NCBI GenBank assembly: GCA_933228675.1
Contig: OW121743.1
Coordinates: forward strand, 51,254,656-51,318,655
Source of the DNA: Stomorhina lunata
Taxonomy: Eukaryota; Arthropoda; Insecta; Diptera; Rhiniidae
Length of the DNA stretch: 64,000 nucleotides
Reading direction: 5' to 3'
The number at the start of each line of letters is the position of its first letter. Position 1 is the stretch's first letter. The notes under the pieces were generated by a model that made no database searches, had not been told where the DNA came from, and saw nothing but the letters and a program-made list of their open reading frames with translations. Shown one piece after another: positions 44,801 through 54,775 of this stretch. Position numbers and translations under genes: made by a program.

Positions 44801-45910
44801 GATGTAGTGGGAGTTAGATATCAAGCAACGGTTCTGATTGGTCTAACTTCCTCATCCCAGACCCATCATGGTCTATCTTTCATCTCAACTGTGTATACTG
44901 ACCACCTGTAACATCCGAAATCTTTACAGAGGAGGTTCTGTAATCCAATTGACGGATGTTCTTTACAAATATAAATGCGATGTTACTGCTGTCCAGGAAT
45001 CGCTAAGACACCCGAAGGTCACCTATACTATGACCTACACTCCGCGAAAATCAGTTTGGGTTCAGAAAGAATCGATCTTGTGTTGACCTAATCAACACAG
45101 TAAGAATAGTACTAGAGCAATGTTGGGCAAAGTTTCTCTGATTCTCTCTTATTTTGATTTTGCTACCTCTAGGGTTAGCAAAATACGAAATCAGACAGAC
45201 TTTGCCCAACATTGTATTAGAGCAATGTAATGAATTTTGCACACCCATTTACCTAGCGTTTATCGACTTTATGAAGGTTTTCGACAGTGTCAATAGGAGC
45301 TATCTATGAAGAATTTAAGAAAATCTTAACATGGTAACGAAAATTTTGAACATAATTCGGGCAATTTACGTGGATTTTAAATGCTGGATCCTACACAAAA
45401 GCAAATTGTCTCATCCTTTCGAAGTTACTACTGGAGTAAGATAGGGATGTATTTTGTCACCTATCATCGACAACATAATGGATACCCTTTAAACAGCTCG
45501 AGGACTGATAACTACTGTATATTTAGGTCACCTTCAGGAAAACACCAACGTTATCAACGTTGAATCTCGAGAAGCTGGGCTGGAAATCAATTTTTCCAAG
45601 ACAAGGATTATCTCTGGAGGCTATGGCGCAAACCTGTCGACACACATTAATGTGGATAACGAGATTATTGGATATTTAGGTACCTTTAATTATCTTGGTA
45701 GCTTGGTATCCAAAAAAGGTAGCGCCGACGAGGATATTAAATCGCGTATTAAAAAGGCAAAATCTGCATTCGACATTCTTCGATCTGTTTGAAAATCTTG
45801 ACAGTCAAGTCCATCTTGTACTAGGGTTGCGAAACTTTGAAACGCAAAATGCCATCGATAATCGGCTACAAACCTTTGCAAACAAATGCTTGCAGCAAAT
45901 CCTTAATATA
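44801..45910 (+). pseudogene. degenerate RTE-like LINE: leader, endonuclease scrap and reverse transcriptase
   Basis: Leader at 44801-44930, then a short endonuclease piece (IRNLYRGGSVIQLTDVLYKY), then RT in several frames: NQFGFRKNRSCVDLINT, IYLAFIDFMKVFDS, VTTGVRQGCILSP, LEINFSKTRIISGG, YLGTFNYLGSLVSKKGSADE, and LQTFANKCLQQILN. The YADD box is not recognisable. It is interrupted at 45911 by a TIR element and resumes at 46427. Confidence 0.75.
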
Positions 45911-46426
45911 TCGAGCCCTTAGATTTAAATAATCGTAAACGACATTGTCTCGTAAACTATTAGAGATAGCGTAGTACAGTAAGCATATTTTTCTTTTATT
46001 CTTAAGTAGTTTTCGAACGTGTTAAAATCTTTTCGATTAGTTCATATTTGCGAAAGTTATACGGAACAATAGATTTTACATGCAATGGTCCACTGTAGAG
46101 AACACTGCTAAAAATAGACATGTTTTTAAAAATTGGTTTTAAAACTCCAACTACCCACTGGCCAATTTCTGCATATTGCGCCAAAATCCGCCCAGTAGTT
46201 TTAAAGTTATTGAAGTAAAACTAAAGAACTTCACATACAATACTTTGCACTATAACTTTTAAACAATTTGGAAAAAATTTAGTTAGTTTGTCGAAAGTAG
46301 CAAACTAGAAAATAACAAAAATGTTATGCACCAAAACATTCCCCGTTTTTGTTTAATTAAGATTTTTTGTTGCTTACGATCATTATTTTTCCTGTCGCTT
46401 GCGATCATTTGAATCTTAGGGCTCGA
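45911..46426. mobile_element. 516-bp TIR element, copy 1 (TCGAGCCCTTAGATT family)
   Basis: Ends TCGAGCCCTTAGATT and its reverse complement, flanked by TA duplicates (45909-45910, 46427-46428). The related RTE sequence near 37750 (ATAATATACGGTGG) is the uninterrupted target and confirms a TA duplication. This is typical of Tc1/mariner-type MITEs. Copy 2 is at 53242-53689, inverted. Confidence 0.8.
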
Positions 46427-46490
46427 TATGGTGGCAGAATGGCATAACAAATGAAGATCGAAAGATTATCTACAATACGAGTCAAAGCTA
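46427..46490 (+). pseudogene. RTE remnant between two TIR elements
   Basis: The first part continues the RT tail interrupted at 45911 (GGTGGCAGAATGGCATAACA). From about 46455 it matches the endonuclease region at 36724-36752, so two RTE fragments join here. Confidence 0.55.
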
Positions 46491-46795
46491 CCTAGCAAAA
46501 CTTTGGTAATGTCAAGTACTCTGATAACTGGTTACCTTGGAATGACTACAACATACCCTCCGAATAACAAATAAGTTATTACAGAAGTACTTATTTGTAA
46601 TTAATATGGTGATTTAAACTGAATGGCCCCGGTTCGAATCCCACCAAGATTAAACATTTTTTTTAATTTTTTTTTTATTAAAAGAGTTTTTTAAATGATT
46701 TTTGAATTTTAAGAACTTAAATATTACGTTCTGTAAAAAAAATTTGGAAAACTAACTCACGGTAATGAAAAAATACCATCATGAGTTAATTTTGA

Positions 46796-47240
46796 TTATG
46801 TAGGGGATGTTGGATACCACAGTTCTGATTGGTCTTAACTTGGTAAGCCCAACTTATCTGGGTCATCCTTCATCTCAACTGCGTACACTGACCTCCTCGT
46901 GGTATCACCCAGGAAACTAGTGTAATGTAGTGAGCTAACATGTACCGAGAGTTGTCGCATAAGATCGATAAAAATGGGTTAGGACGACGGGCTAGTAACC
47001 CTCTCTTGGACAAAATAATTACTATGAAGAGGATAAAATTAGAATTAAAATGTTCCACCACCTAATGCTAGAAGAGGGCGTTCGAAACTTCCATGGAAAG
47101 ACCAAGTAGGGGAACATTTTTCAAAGCTTGGCCATAAAATTGGAGAATATTCGCACAATATCGAAGTCCATGGAATTCCAAAATATGCTGGGACTTTGAC
47201 CTTAACAGGTTGTAACTAAAGGCCATTTAAGAAAGTAAGA
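46796..47240 (+). mobile_element. short RTE-derived element nested in TIR copy B
   Basis: Same family as 9229-9679 and at the same relative position as the block in TIR copy A. Starts TAGGGGATGTTGGATACC and ends near GGCCATTTAAGAAAGTAAG. Confidence 0.7.
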
Positions 47241-47481
47241 GTCAATGTTATATAATCAAAAATGAAGATTTAAACTATTTAAGTTTTAAAATAATTAAAA
47301 AAAACTTCTTTATTTTTTATTAAATGCATTAAACATTTACAAAAAATCGTATAGAAATATTTTTCTAAAAATTACAATAAAGCAAAAAAAAAGCAGGGAA
47401 AAACAAAGTTATTGTCACATGATTTTGGATCTAAAAATAAAAATTGTATATATTAATTATAAGCTGCTAAGTTTTCAACAT

Positions 47482-47553
47482 ATGAAGTAGCTCAGTGGAA
47501 GAGTCTCCGTCTAGCAGTCGTAGGGGTCTAGGTTCGAGCCCCCATGGGGTCAT
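47482..47553 (+). pseudogene. tRNA-like sequence inside TIR element copy B
   Basis: 72 nt with box A TAGCTCAGTGG and box B GGTTCGAGCCC. Acceptor pairing is limited to ATGA/TCAT. Related to the copy at 33494-33564 with several substitutions, and likely a relic of tRNA-Ala. Confidence 0.55.
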
Positions 47554-47795
47554 AAAAAAAATTTTGTATTTCGTTTAAAATTATATTTTTTTTAAATAAA
47601 ACAACAACAAAAAAAGTTGTTGTTGTTGTTTTCCAATTGCTTACTCAAGTCATTACTTTTCTGCAATTGGTAAGTACTTGCCTCCAATGACATCCCCATG
47701 TTAATGTAATGACTTAAACAGTGAATGTGTAAGTAGTTCGTGTTCAATAGTTTAGCTGTTTAACTCATTAGTTGGTAATGAAAAGTTTTGCTGGG

Positions 47796-48140
47796 TAAGT
47801 ATGTACTTCCATCTGAGCTGGATTTGTGATATAAAATAAGCCTTAACGCAAAGAGGGGCAGGAAAGTTACTTTGAGTCTACTGTTGGTAAATTCAGCCTT
47901 CATAGCGTAACATCTGACAATGGTATGAGCGAAGACACTATAATATAAAGATGCTGCACTTCCATACATTAAGTTGCCGTATGGTCCACTTGAAAAGTCC
48001 CATAAAAAAGCGAGTATGCTCTTATTCGGAAACAACTAATGGAGACGTTTATCCAATGAGAGAAATCTAAGGCACACACACGTGTATTTTTCATTATTCT
48101 TTATCCACTTTAATTTCACTTTTGGCAAAAAAAATGTATA
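47796..48140 (+). pseudogene. RTE endonuclease remnant and dispersed repeat
   Basis: 47796-47930 continues the endonuclease interrupted by TIR copy B (GTACTTCCATCTGAGCTGGA, then CGCAAAGAGGGGCAGGAAAG). 47985-48140 is the repeat shared with 18430-18640. Confidence 0.6.
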
Positions 48141-48149
48141 TTATAGAGA

Positions 48150-48430
48150 CTTTGGTTATAGGGGTTACTGCCGACTTCTCCACAATAACCCTTAAGCTGT
48201 TGATGTGATCAATACATGATTCGTTTGGTCTTGTTTCCGTCTTAGCTGTGGTTCGACAATGATTGCTATGTAGAATATGAGCTATTACTTTGTTGATCAT
48301 GTTAAGAAGGGTACCTCTCCAATTCGAACAGCCCTGCAAATTTATATTTTTTCGGTAGTTTTATAATTAGATCTTCTCTGAGATCATTTGGCAATCTTTC
48401 ATCCGACCAATACTTAGTTATACAAGATAC
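48150..48430 (-). pseudogene. RTE-like reverse transcriptase fragment
   Basis: The minus strand reads ERLPNDLREDLIIKLPKK, then after a frame change NWRGTLLNMINKVIAHIL and ETRPNESCIDHINSLRV, which are early RT motifs of RTE-type LINEs. Short and frameshifted. Confidence 0.6.
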
Positions 48431-49739
48431 AGTCACGCAATTTGCCAGAAGGTTGCGACTAGTGGTTTTTATCTGAACTAGCTAAACATATGATTCGTTG
48501 GAAATGGCCATGTGACTCGTCAGCTATTCAAGATATTTGAATGAAATTAAAACTTTCATAGAAATCATCATTAGTGAAAAGTATTAAATTGGTTGAAGCA
48601 TCCTATGTCTTTAACATTTAAAAAATGTATATGCTCCGAATGCTCCCGTCGAAGAAACTCCAGATTATAAATATTTGTAAATGATTAAAATTTTTTAATT
48701 TTAAAGACAAATAAAAATAAGCTGTAATAAGTTTTTTAGTTGAGTTTTTATTTGTGGAGAAACTATTTTTGCCATTTGAAAACTTAGCGCATATTTTCAT
48801 TTCAAAGTGCCAACAGAAAAAGAAATTATTATTTGTCGGCAATAAAAAAACTTTCTAAAACAAATTGTGGAAAAGCAAAAAAAAAAAAAAAATTAAAAGA
48901 AACTTGCTGGCAATAAGAAATTAAAGTTATAGGGATATTAAATAATAACGCTTATATAACACAAATGCTTAAGTAAACAACTATTTTTATTAAGGACATT
49001 CATAGCCAGTAAATTTCTCATAAGATTAACAAAAAAAAAAACATTAGAATTTAAAGTTAAAGCTGAAGTACTCAAATCACAAATACTTTTTTTTGTCATG
49101 TAATTCAATATCCTGCCTAAAAGTCTCTTGTTTTCATTTTGAATCCTTCAGAATCCTTCAACTCAAATGCTGGAATCAGCTTAATTACCATAATCTAATT
49201 TAAAATTTGTTGCAAAGCAATGTCTCGCTTTTTTTTTTGTTCTATGGAAATTCATCATCAGAAAATAACAAACAACTCCATCACGATTTAAAAAAAATAT
49301 GTCTAAACATCCTGCAAAAGTTTATTTTTTTAGCCAAATGAAAAAACAATAAAAATTTGAATATTTTAAAATTGTCAAAAAATTTAATGAATTCTTTTTT
49401 TTTGTGGGAGTAAACCTAAATTTACAGCATAAACCTAAATCAGTGGTTCTCAACCGTATCTATTGTTTGGCCCAACATAAAAAACAAATTGTTCGATCCA
49501 ACATAAACAAAACAGTGATTTTGTCGTCGAGACCGGTCAAAAAGGGTTGCTATGGCTTGGCGGTGGAAGAGACAAGGTTTTCAAAGATGCAGAAAATATC
49601 TCGACCATGCTTCCATATTGACGTTCAAGCCTCTGTGTTTTTGTTGGGACAAAACAAAAAATCGTAGAGTTACAGTTTTAAATACTTTTGAATAAAATTC
49701 GTATTTTTCAAATAAGTAATTTTGATGTTTTAAAAAGAA
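48431..49739. other. intergenic, no feature seen
   Basis: A/T-rich. The open frame at 49404-49667 has no recognisable similarity. No RNA gene seen. Confidence 0.35.
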
Positions 49740-50600
49740 AAAGGTTTCTACTCCATTTTTTCATCAACAATTTTTCTATAGAAAATTTTGTTATTAAAAA
49801 TTTTTCTATAGCAAATTTTGTTATCAAAAATTTTGCTATAGAAATTTTTTTTTATAAAAAATTTTTTTATAAAAAATTTTGTTTTAAAAAATTTTTTTTA
49901 TAGAAAATTTTCTTATCACAATTTTTTTATCAACAATTTTTCTATAGAAAATATTTTTGCAAAAATAATAAAAGATTTTTTCAAGCTTGAGGTCTTATAT
50001 TTGTTTTTTTTTTTTTAAATTAAATATATTTATTTAATTATTTATCGATATTTCTCTATCCGTTGGATAGCATCATCAGGATTAATGAGTACAATAAAAG
50101 AGTACAAGAAGTCTTACGTCTATTTGCTATTAATATTAAAATTGCACTTAAGAGCAAATAGACGTAAGACTTCTTGTACTCTTTTATTGTACTCATTAAT
50201 CCTGATGATGCTATCCAACGGATAGCGAAATATCGATAAATAATTAAATAAATATATTTAATTTTTTAAAAAAAACAAATATAAGACCTCAAGCTTGAAA
50301 AAATCTTTTATTATTTTTGCGAAAAAGGAAATAGGTCGAAGAAAAAGAAAAATATATAGAGAAAATTTTTTTTATCAACAATTTTTCTATAGAAAATTTT
50401 TTTTATCAAAAATTTTTCTAAAGAAAATTTTTTATCAAAAATTTTTCTCTAGAAAAATTTTGTTATTAAAAATTTTTTATAGAAAATTTTTTTAAGAAAA
50501 TTTTGTTATTAAAAATTTTTCTATAGAAAATTTTTTATCACAAATTTTTTTTATCAACAATTTTTCTATAGAAATTTTTTTTATCAAAAATGTTTCTAAA
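49740..50600. repeat. A/T-rich CTATAGAAAA array interrupted by a fold-back
   Basis: Degenerate units with the core TTTTTCTATAGAAAATTTTT on both sides of the fold-back at 49959-50320. Same general family as 50930-52700. Confidence 0.75.
49959..50320. mobile_element. fold-back element with two 170-bp inverted arms
   Basis: Left arm 49959-50128, spacer 50129-50152 (24 bp), right arm 50153-50320. The arms are almost perfectly complementary (one visible mismatch in the TATCCGTTGGATAG region plus small poly-A/T length differences). Transcription in either direction would give a long hairpin RNA. The right arm on the plus strand and the left arm on the minus strand each carry CTGATGA, a 7-bp stem, then GAAA, which resembles a hammerhead core. 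Inserted within the satellite, so no target duplication can be recognised. Confidence 0.9.
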
Positions 50601-50929
50601 GAAATATATGTGGGAAGTGAAGGTAAATGAAAACTGAAAAATGTTTGTTTTTGTTCAGTCGATAATCTACGCTTTTACTTATGGTTTATGAACATAATTC
50701 TTAAAAGTTTTGTTTGTAAATTTAATAATAAAGCAAGGTTTTCGATCTGTTTAAATTGGGGATAATCCTCCTGAAGAGATGGCTTAACCAACCATCGAAA
50801 CGCGTCGAGGAATTTGGTTTCTCCCAAACATTTTTTGGCTTTTTATCAATAAATTGGTCTGTTACATTAATAAATAAATGTAACAGATTTGGGATCAAAT
50901 ACGAATACTCTTCTTTTTGAAGAAAAATA
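50601..50929 (+). mobile_element. unique 330-bp insert in satellite, candidate Penelope-like or retrozyme remnant
   Basis: Non-satellite sequence interrupting the CTATAG arrays. It holds the hammerhead ribozyme motif (50766-50811) and, 55 bp further, a perfect inverted repeat CTGTTACATT ... AATGTAACAG (about 50861-50889). Hammerhead motifs of this form are known from Penelope-like elements and retrozymes. No reverse transcriptase remains, so the class is inferred. Confidence 0.45.
50766..50811 (+). ncRNA. hammerhead self-cleaving ribozyme motif (type I)
   Basis: All conserved parts are present in order: stem I 5' strand TCCTC (50766-50770); CTGAAGA core (50771-50777, matching CUGANGA); stem II GATGG/CCATC (50778-50782 and 50792-50796) with a 9-nt loop; GAAA (50797-50800); minimal stem III in ACGCGT; cleavage triplet GTC (50804-50806); and stem I 3' strand GAGGA (50807-50811), fully complementary to TCCTC. 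Predicted cleavage is after 50806. ACGCGT is self-complementary, so two molecules could pair to form stem III, as proposed for dimeric hammerheads of Penelope-like elements. Activity is inferred, not shown. Confidence 0.8.
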
Positions 50930-52700
50930 TTTTATCAAAAATGTTTCTATAGAAAAATATTTTTGTCGAAAATTTTTTATAGAAAAATATTTTTTGTTCG
51001 AAAATTTTTCTATAGAAAATTTTTTTTAATTTTTTTATAGAAAATGTTTTTATTGAACATTTTTCTATAAAAAATGTTTAGTCGAAAAATTAGCTATAAA
51101 AATTTTTTTTCGTCAAAAAATTTGATATAGAAAAATTTAAAAAAAAAGGTTTATCAAAATTTTATTTTATTTTTTTTTAGGTTTATCAAAATTTTCTATA
51201 GGAAATTTTTTATAGAAAAATTTTGTATAGAAAAATTTTTTCATCGAAAAATTTTCTATAGAAAAATTTTTTCATCGAAAAATTTTCTGTAGAAAAATTT
51301 TTTCATCGAAAAATTTTCTATAGAAAAATTTTTTTATCGAAAAATTTTCTATAGAAAAATTTTTTCATCGAAAAATTTTCTATAGAAAAATTTTTTCATC
51401 GAAAAATTTTCTATAGAAAAATTTTTTCATCGAAAAATTTTCTATAGAAAAATTTTTTCATCGAAAAATTTTCATCGAAAAATTTTCTATAGAAAAATTT
51501 TATCATCGAAAAATTTTCTATAGAAAAAATTTTCATTGAAAAATTTTATATAGACAAAATTCTCATTGAAAAATTTTCTATATTGAAATTTTTTCATAGA
51601 AAAATTTTGTATAGAAAAATTTTTTCATCGAAAAATTTTCTATAGAAAAATTTTTTCATTGAAAAATTTTCTATAGAAAAATTTTTTCATCAAAAAATTT
51701 TCTATAAAAAATTTTTTTCATCGAAAAATTTTCTATAGAAAAATTTTTTCATCGAAAAATTTTCTATAGGAAAATTTGTTCATCGAAAAATTTTCTATAG
51801 AAAAATTTTTCATTAAAAAATTTTCTATAGAAAAATTTTTCATTGAAAAATTTTCTATAGAAAAAATTCTCATTGAAAAATTTTCTATATTGAAATTTTT
51901 TCATCGAAAAATTTTCTATATAAAAATTTTTTCATCGAAAAATTTTCTATAGAAATATTTTTTATTTAAAAGTATTTTATATAAACATTTTTTTAATTGG
52001 AAAATTTTTTATATAAACATTTTTTTATTGAAAAATTTTTTATAGAACAATTTTTTTATCAAAAAATTTTATATAGAAAATTTTTATCATCGAAAAATTT
52101 TCTTTAAAAAAGTTTTTCGTCGAAAAATTTTCTATAGAAAAATTTTCTTTAGAAAATTTTTTTCATCGAAAAATTTGGTATAGAAAAATTTTTTCATCGA
52201 AATATTTTCTACAGAAAAATTTTCTATAGAAAAATTTTTCATCGAAAAATTTTCTATAGAAATATTTTTTCATCGAAAAATTTTTTATAGAATTTTTTTT
52301 TCTATAGAAAATTTTTTTTCTCGGAAAATTTTCTATAGAAACATTTTTTTATCGAAAAATGTTTTATAGAAACATTTTTTTTTATCGAAAAATTTTCTAT
52401 AGATTATTTTTTTTTTTGAAAAATTTCCTATAAAAAAATTTTTTTATTGGAAACTTTTTTCATCGTAAAATTTTTCTTTAGAAACATATTTTTATCGGAT
52501 ATTTTTCTATAGAAAATTTATTTTATCTGAAATTTTTCTATAAAAAATTTTTTTTTATCGAAATTTTTTTTTTATCAATATTTTCACTGAAAAATATTTT
52601 TATCGAAAATAATTTTTTAAAAAAATTTTCCAATAAAAAATGTTTTTATAAAAAATTTTTATATAAAAAAATGTTTTTATCGAAAATATTTTTATAGAAG
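50930..52700. repeat. 31-bp CTATAG satellite (CATCGAAAAATTTT type)
   Basis: Unit of 31 bp made of TTTTTTCATCGAAAAATTTT followed by CTATAGAAAAA, most regular at 51237-51960 and degenerate at both edges. Related to the array at 59935-62680, which has AACG in place of CATCG. Confidence 0.9.
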
Positions 52701-53241
52701 AATATCCTTCATTTTCACGAGTTTTATTATTGGTCGTGATATTTACGAAAATTACAAAAAGTCTTCGGCTCCTGGGCTGCCTATCTTTGAATATGAGTTG
52801 CTAAATCCGACAATTACTGGTGATCGTTATTATACACATTTAATTTGTTGATAACGTTCGTTAAAATGGAAAGTCCTATGCCACCCGCCGTATTCTCCAC
52901 ACGTTGCTCCCATGAACTATAACTTGTTTTGATCAATGACACACATCCTGGCTGATCAGCATTTTCGGTCTTATGAATAATAAAAAAATGGATATTTAAA
53001 AGATGACCAGATTTGAGAAAGTAGTAGCCAGTGATGGAATCATGAATGTAGAATACAAATTTAGAATACAAGGATTCAAATGGGAATGAATATTTTAGCT
53101 TCGATATTTATATATAAGTTAACACGATCAAGTGTACATGGGGGACACACATGTCCAGAAATTAATGCTGACGTAGCACTCGCGCAAGGAATAAATAAAT
53201 CCAGGATCATATATAATGTATATAATAATATCTAATAAATA
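52701..53241. other. intergenic, no feature supported
   Basis: Short stretch of mixed composition with a minus-strand open frame at 52814-53071 (SLIKTSYSSWEQRVENTAGG). I could not match it to any family and found no splice or initiation context. Confidence 0.35.
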
Positions 53242-53689
53242 TCGAGCCCTTAGATTAAAATGATAAAAATGCATAACAGTTTTGTTCTTTGTTAGTTTGC
53301 TACTTTCGATAAACTAATTAAATTTTTTCTAAATGGTTTAGAAGTTATAGTGCAAAGTATTGTATGTGAAGTTTTTTAGTTTTACTTCAATAATTTTTAA
53401 GCTACTGGGCGAATTGTGACGCAATATGGAGAAATCGGCCAATGGGTAATTAGAGTTTTAGACCAATTTTTAAAAGCATATCTATTTTTAGCACAGTGGC
53501 CTCTACACTGAGCCAAAGTTGAGCACCATTGTATGTAAAACCTATTGGTCCGTATAACTTTCGTAAATATAAACCTATCAAAAAGATGTTTACACACTCG
53601 AAAACTACTTAAGAAAGAAAAATATACTGTAAGGATACGCTATCTCTAATAGTTGAAGAAGTTACGATTATTAAAATCTAAGGGCTCGA
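53242..53689. mobile_element. 448-bp TIR element, copy 2 (TCGAGCCCTTAGATT family)
   Basis: Inverted relative to copy 1 at 45911-46426. Same TIR, flanked by TA (53240-53241, 53690-53691). Non-coding. Confidence 0.8.
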
Positions 53690-53989
53690 TATATAAAATA
53701 AAAATTGATATTTATATAATTCTACCTCAATAGAAGTAACTTTTTAAAAAGTTAATTACTTAAATGTGCTAGAGCTACGTAATTTAGGTTATATAAAAGC
53801 CCAGTATGTCCTATATAAAATTCATTATATAAAAGAGCATACTTATATTTATGTTGTTGTAAAATATACGCATTAAAAAAAATCGGTTGTAAAAAAGTAT
53901 ATGAGCTCTTAATATATCAGTACCTGGTTGACCGAGCCTTGCTAGGAGCTTTATGATAAGCATTTTGTGCAAATATTCAGTTAATTTCG

Positions 53990-54660
53990 AATTATTTTAT
54001 TTATTTTTTCCGATCAACACGTAGTTTGCATAGTTTACAGATTAACTCATTTTGAAAAATTTTGAAAATTGGTCATACCAACAGAAACCTCCGTCGACTC
54101 ATCCTCAAAAACTTTGCTAAATATTATAGCCTGATCAAATGCACAGTTTACGATTTATTTCATTTTGAGTAATTTTCAGTGGCGCCACCTGAAGTTATTC
54201 ATACCAACTAAGAAACCTTCGTCTGCTTTTCTAATGATTATAACATGATCAAATGCACAGTTTACTATTTAATTCATTTTGAGTAATTTTCAGTGGCGCC
54301 ACCTGTTGGACTTTGGTCATTCCCATTAATAAACCTTCGTCGGCTTATCCGCAACAACTTTGCTAAAGATTAAAGCATGATTAAATGTACAGCTTACGAT
54401 TAAATTGACTTTGAGTAATTTTCAGTAGCGCCACCTGTCGGAAATTATTCACACCAACTAAAAATCCTTTGTCGGCTCATGCGCTACAACTTTGCTTAAG
54501 ATCATAGCATGATCAAATACACAGTTTACGATTTAATTAATTTTTAGTAATTTTCAGTGGCGCCACCTGACGGAAATTAGTCTAACCAACTTAAAAACCT
54601 TTGCCGGCTTATCCGCAACATCTTCGCTAAAGAGCATAATATGATCAAATTCACAGCTTA
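53990..54660 (+). repeat. about 131-bp tandem repeats upstream of a LINE fragment
   Basis: Five to six diverged units of the family at 12830-13480. GGCGCC cores are at 54181, 54295, about 54428 and 54559, so spacing is 114-133 bp. Ends with TATAAAGAACATACATACAA, as in the first locus. Confidence 0.8.
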
Positions 54661-54775
54661 CTATTCTATAAAGAACATACATACAAACATTCATTTGTTT
54701 AAAAGTTATAACATTACTCATTTTTCCCCTTTTTATCCACTACTTTCAAAAAGTTTTTCGTTCTCCGGACTTCGG

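Larger units (their letters stand above)
46491..47795 (+). mobile_element. 1.3-kb TIR element, copy B (CCCAGCAAAACTT family)
   Basis: Ends CCTAGCAAAACTTTGGTAAT and the reverse complement of CCCAGCAAAACTTTTC, flanked by TA (46489-46490, 47796-47797). The endonuclease at 36735-36770 reads GTCAAAGCTAAGTACTTCCA without the element, so it is the homologous empty site and proves the TA duplication. Contains a half tRNA-like box (about 46620-46650), the RTE-derived block (46796-47240) and the tRNA-like segment (47482-47553). No transposase. Confidence 0.85.

Noticed and set aside
47482..47553. Functional tRNA-Ala gene
   Set aside because: Acceptor pairing is only four base pairs and the anticodon arm does not form. 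The same degenerate sequence recurs inside another mobile-element copy.
49404..49667. 87-codon plus-strand open frame
   Set aside because: No similarity to any family I know and low-complexity surroundings. It could be chance.
52814..53071. 85-codon minus-strand open frame
   Set aside because: No recognisable motif, no promoter or splice context, and it lies between satellites and a MITE.
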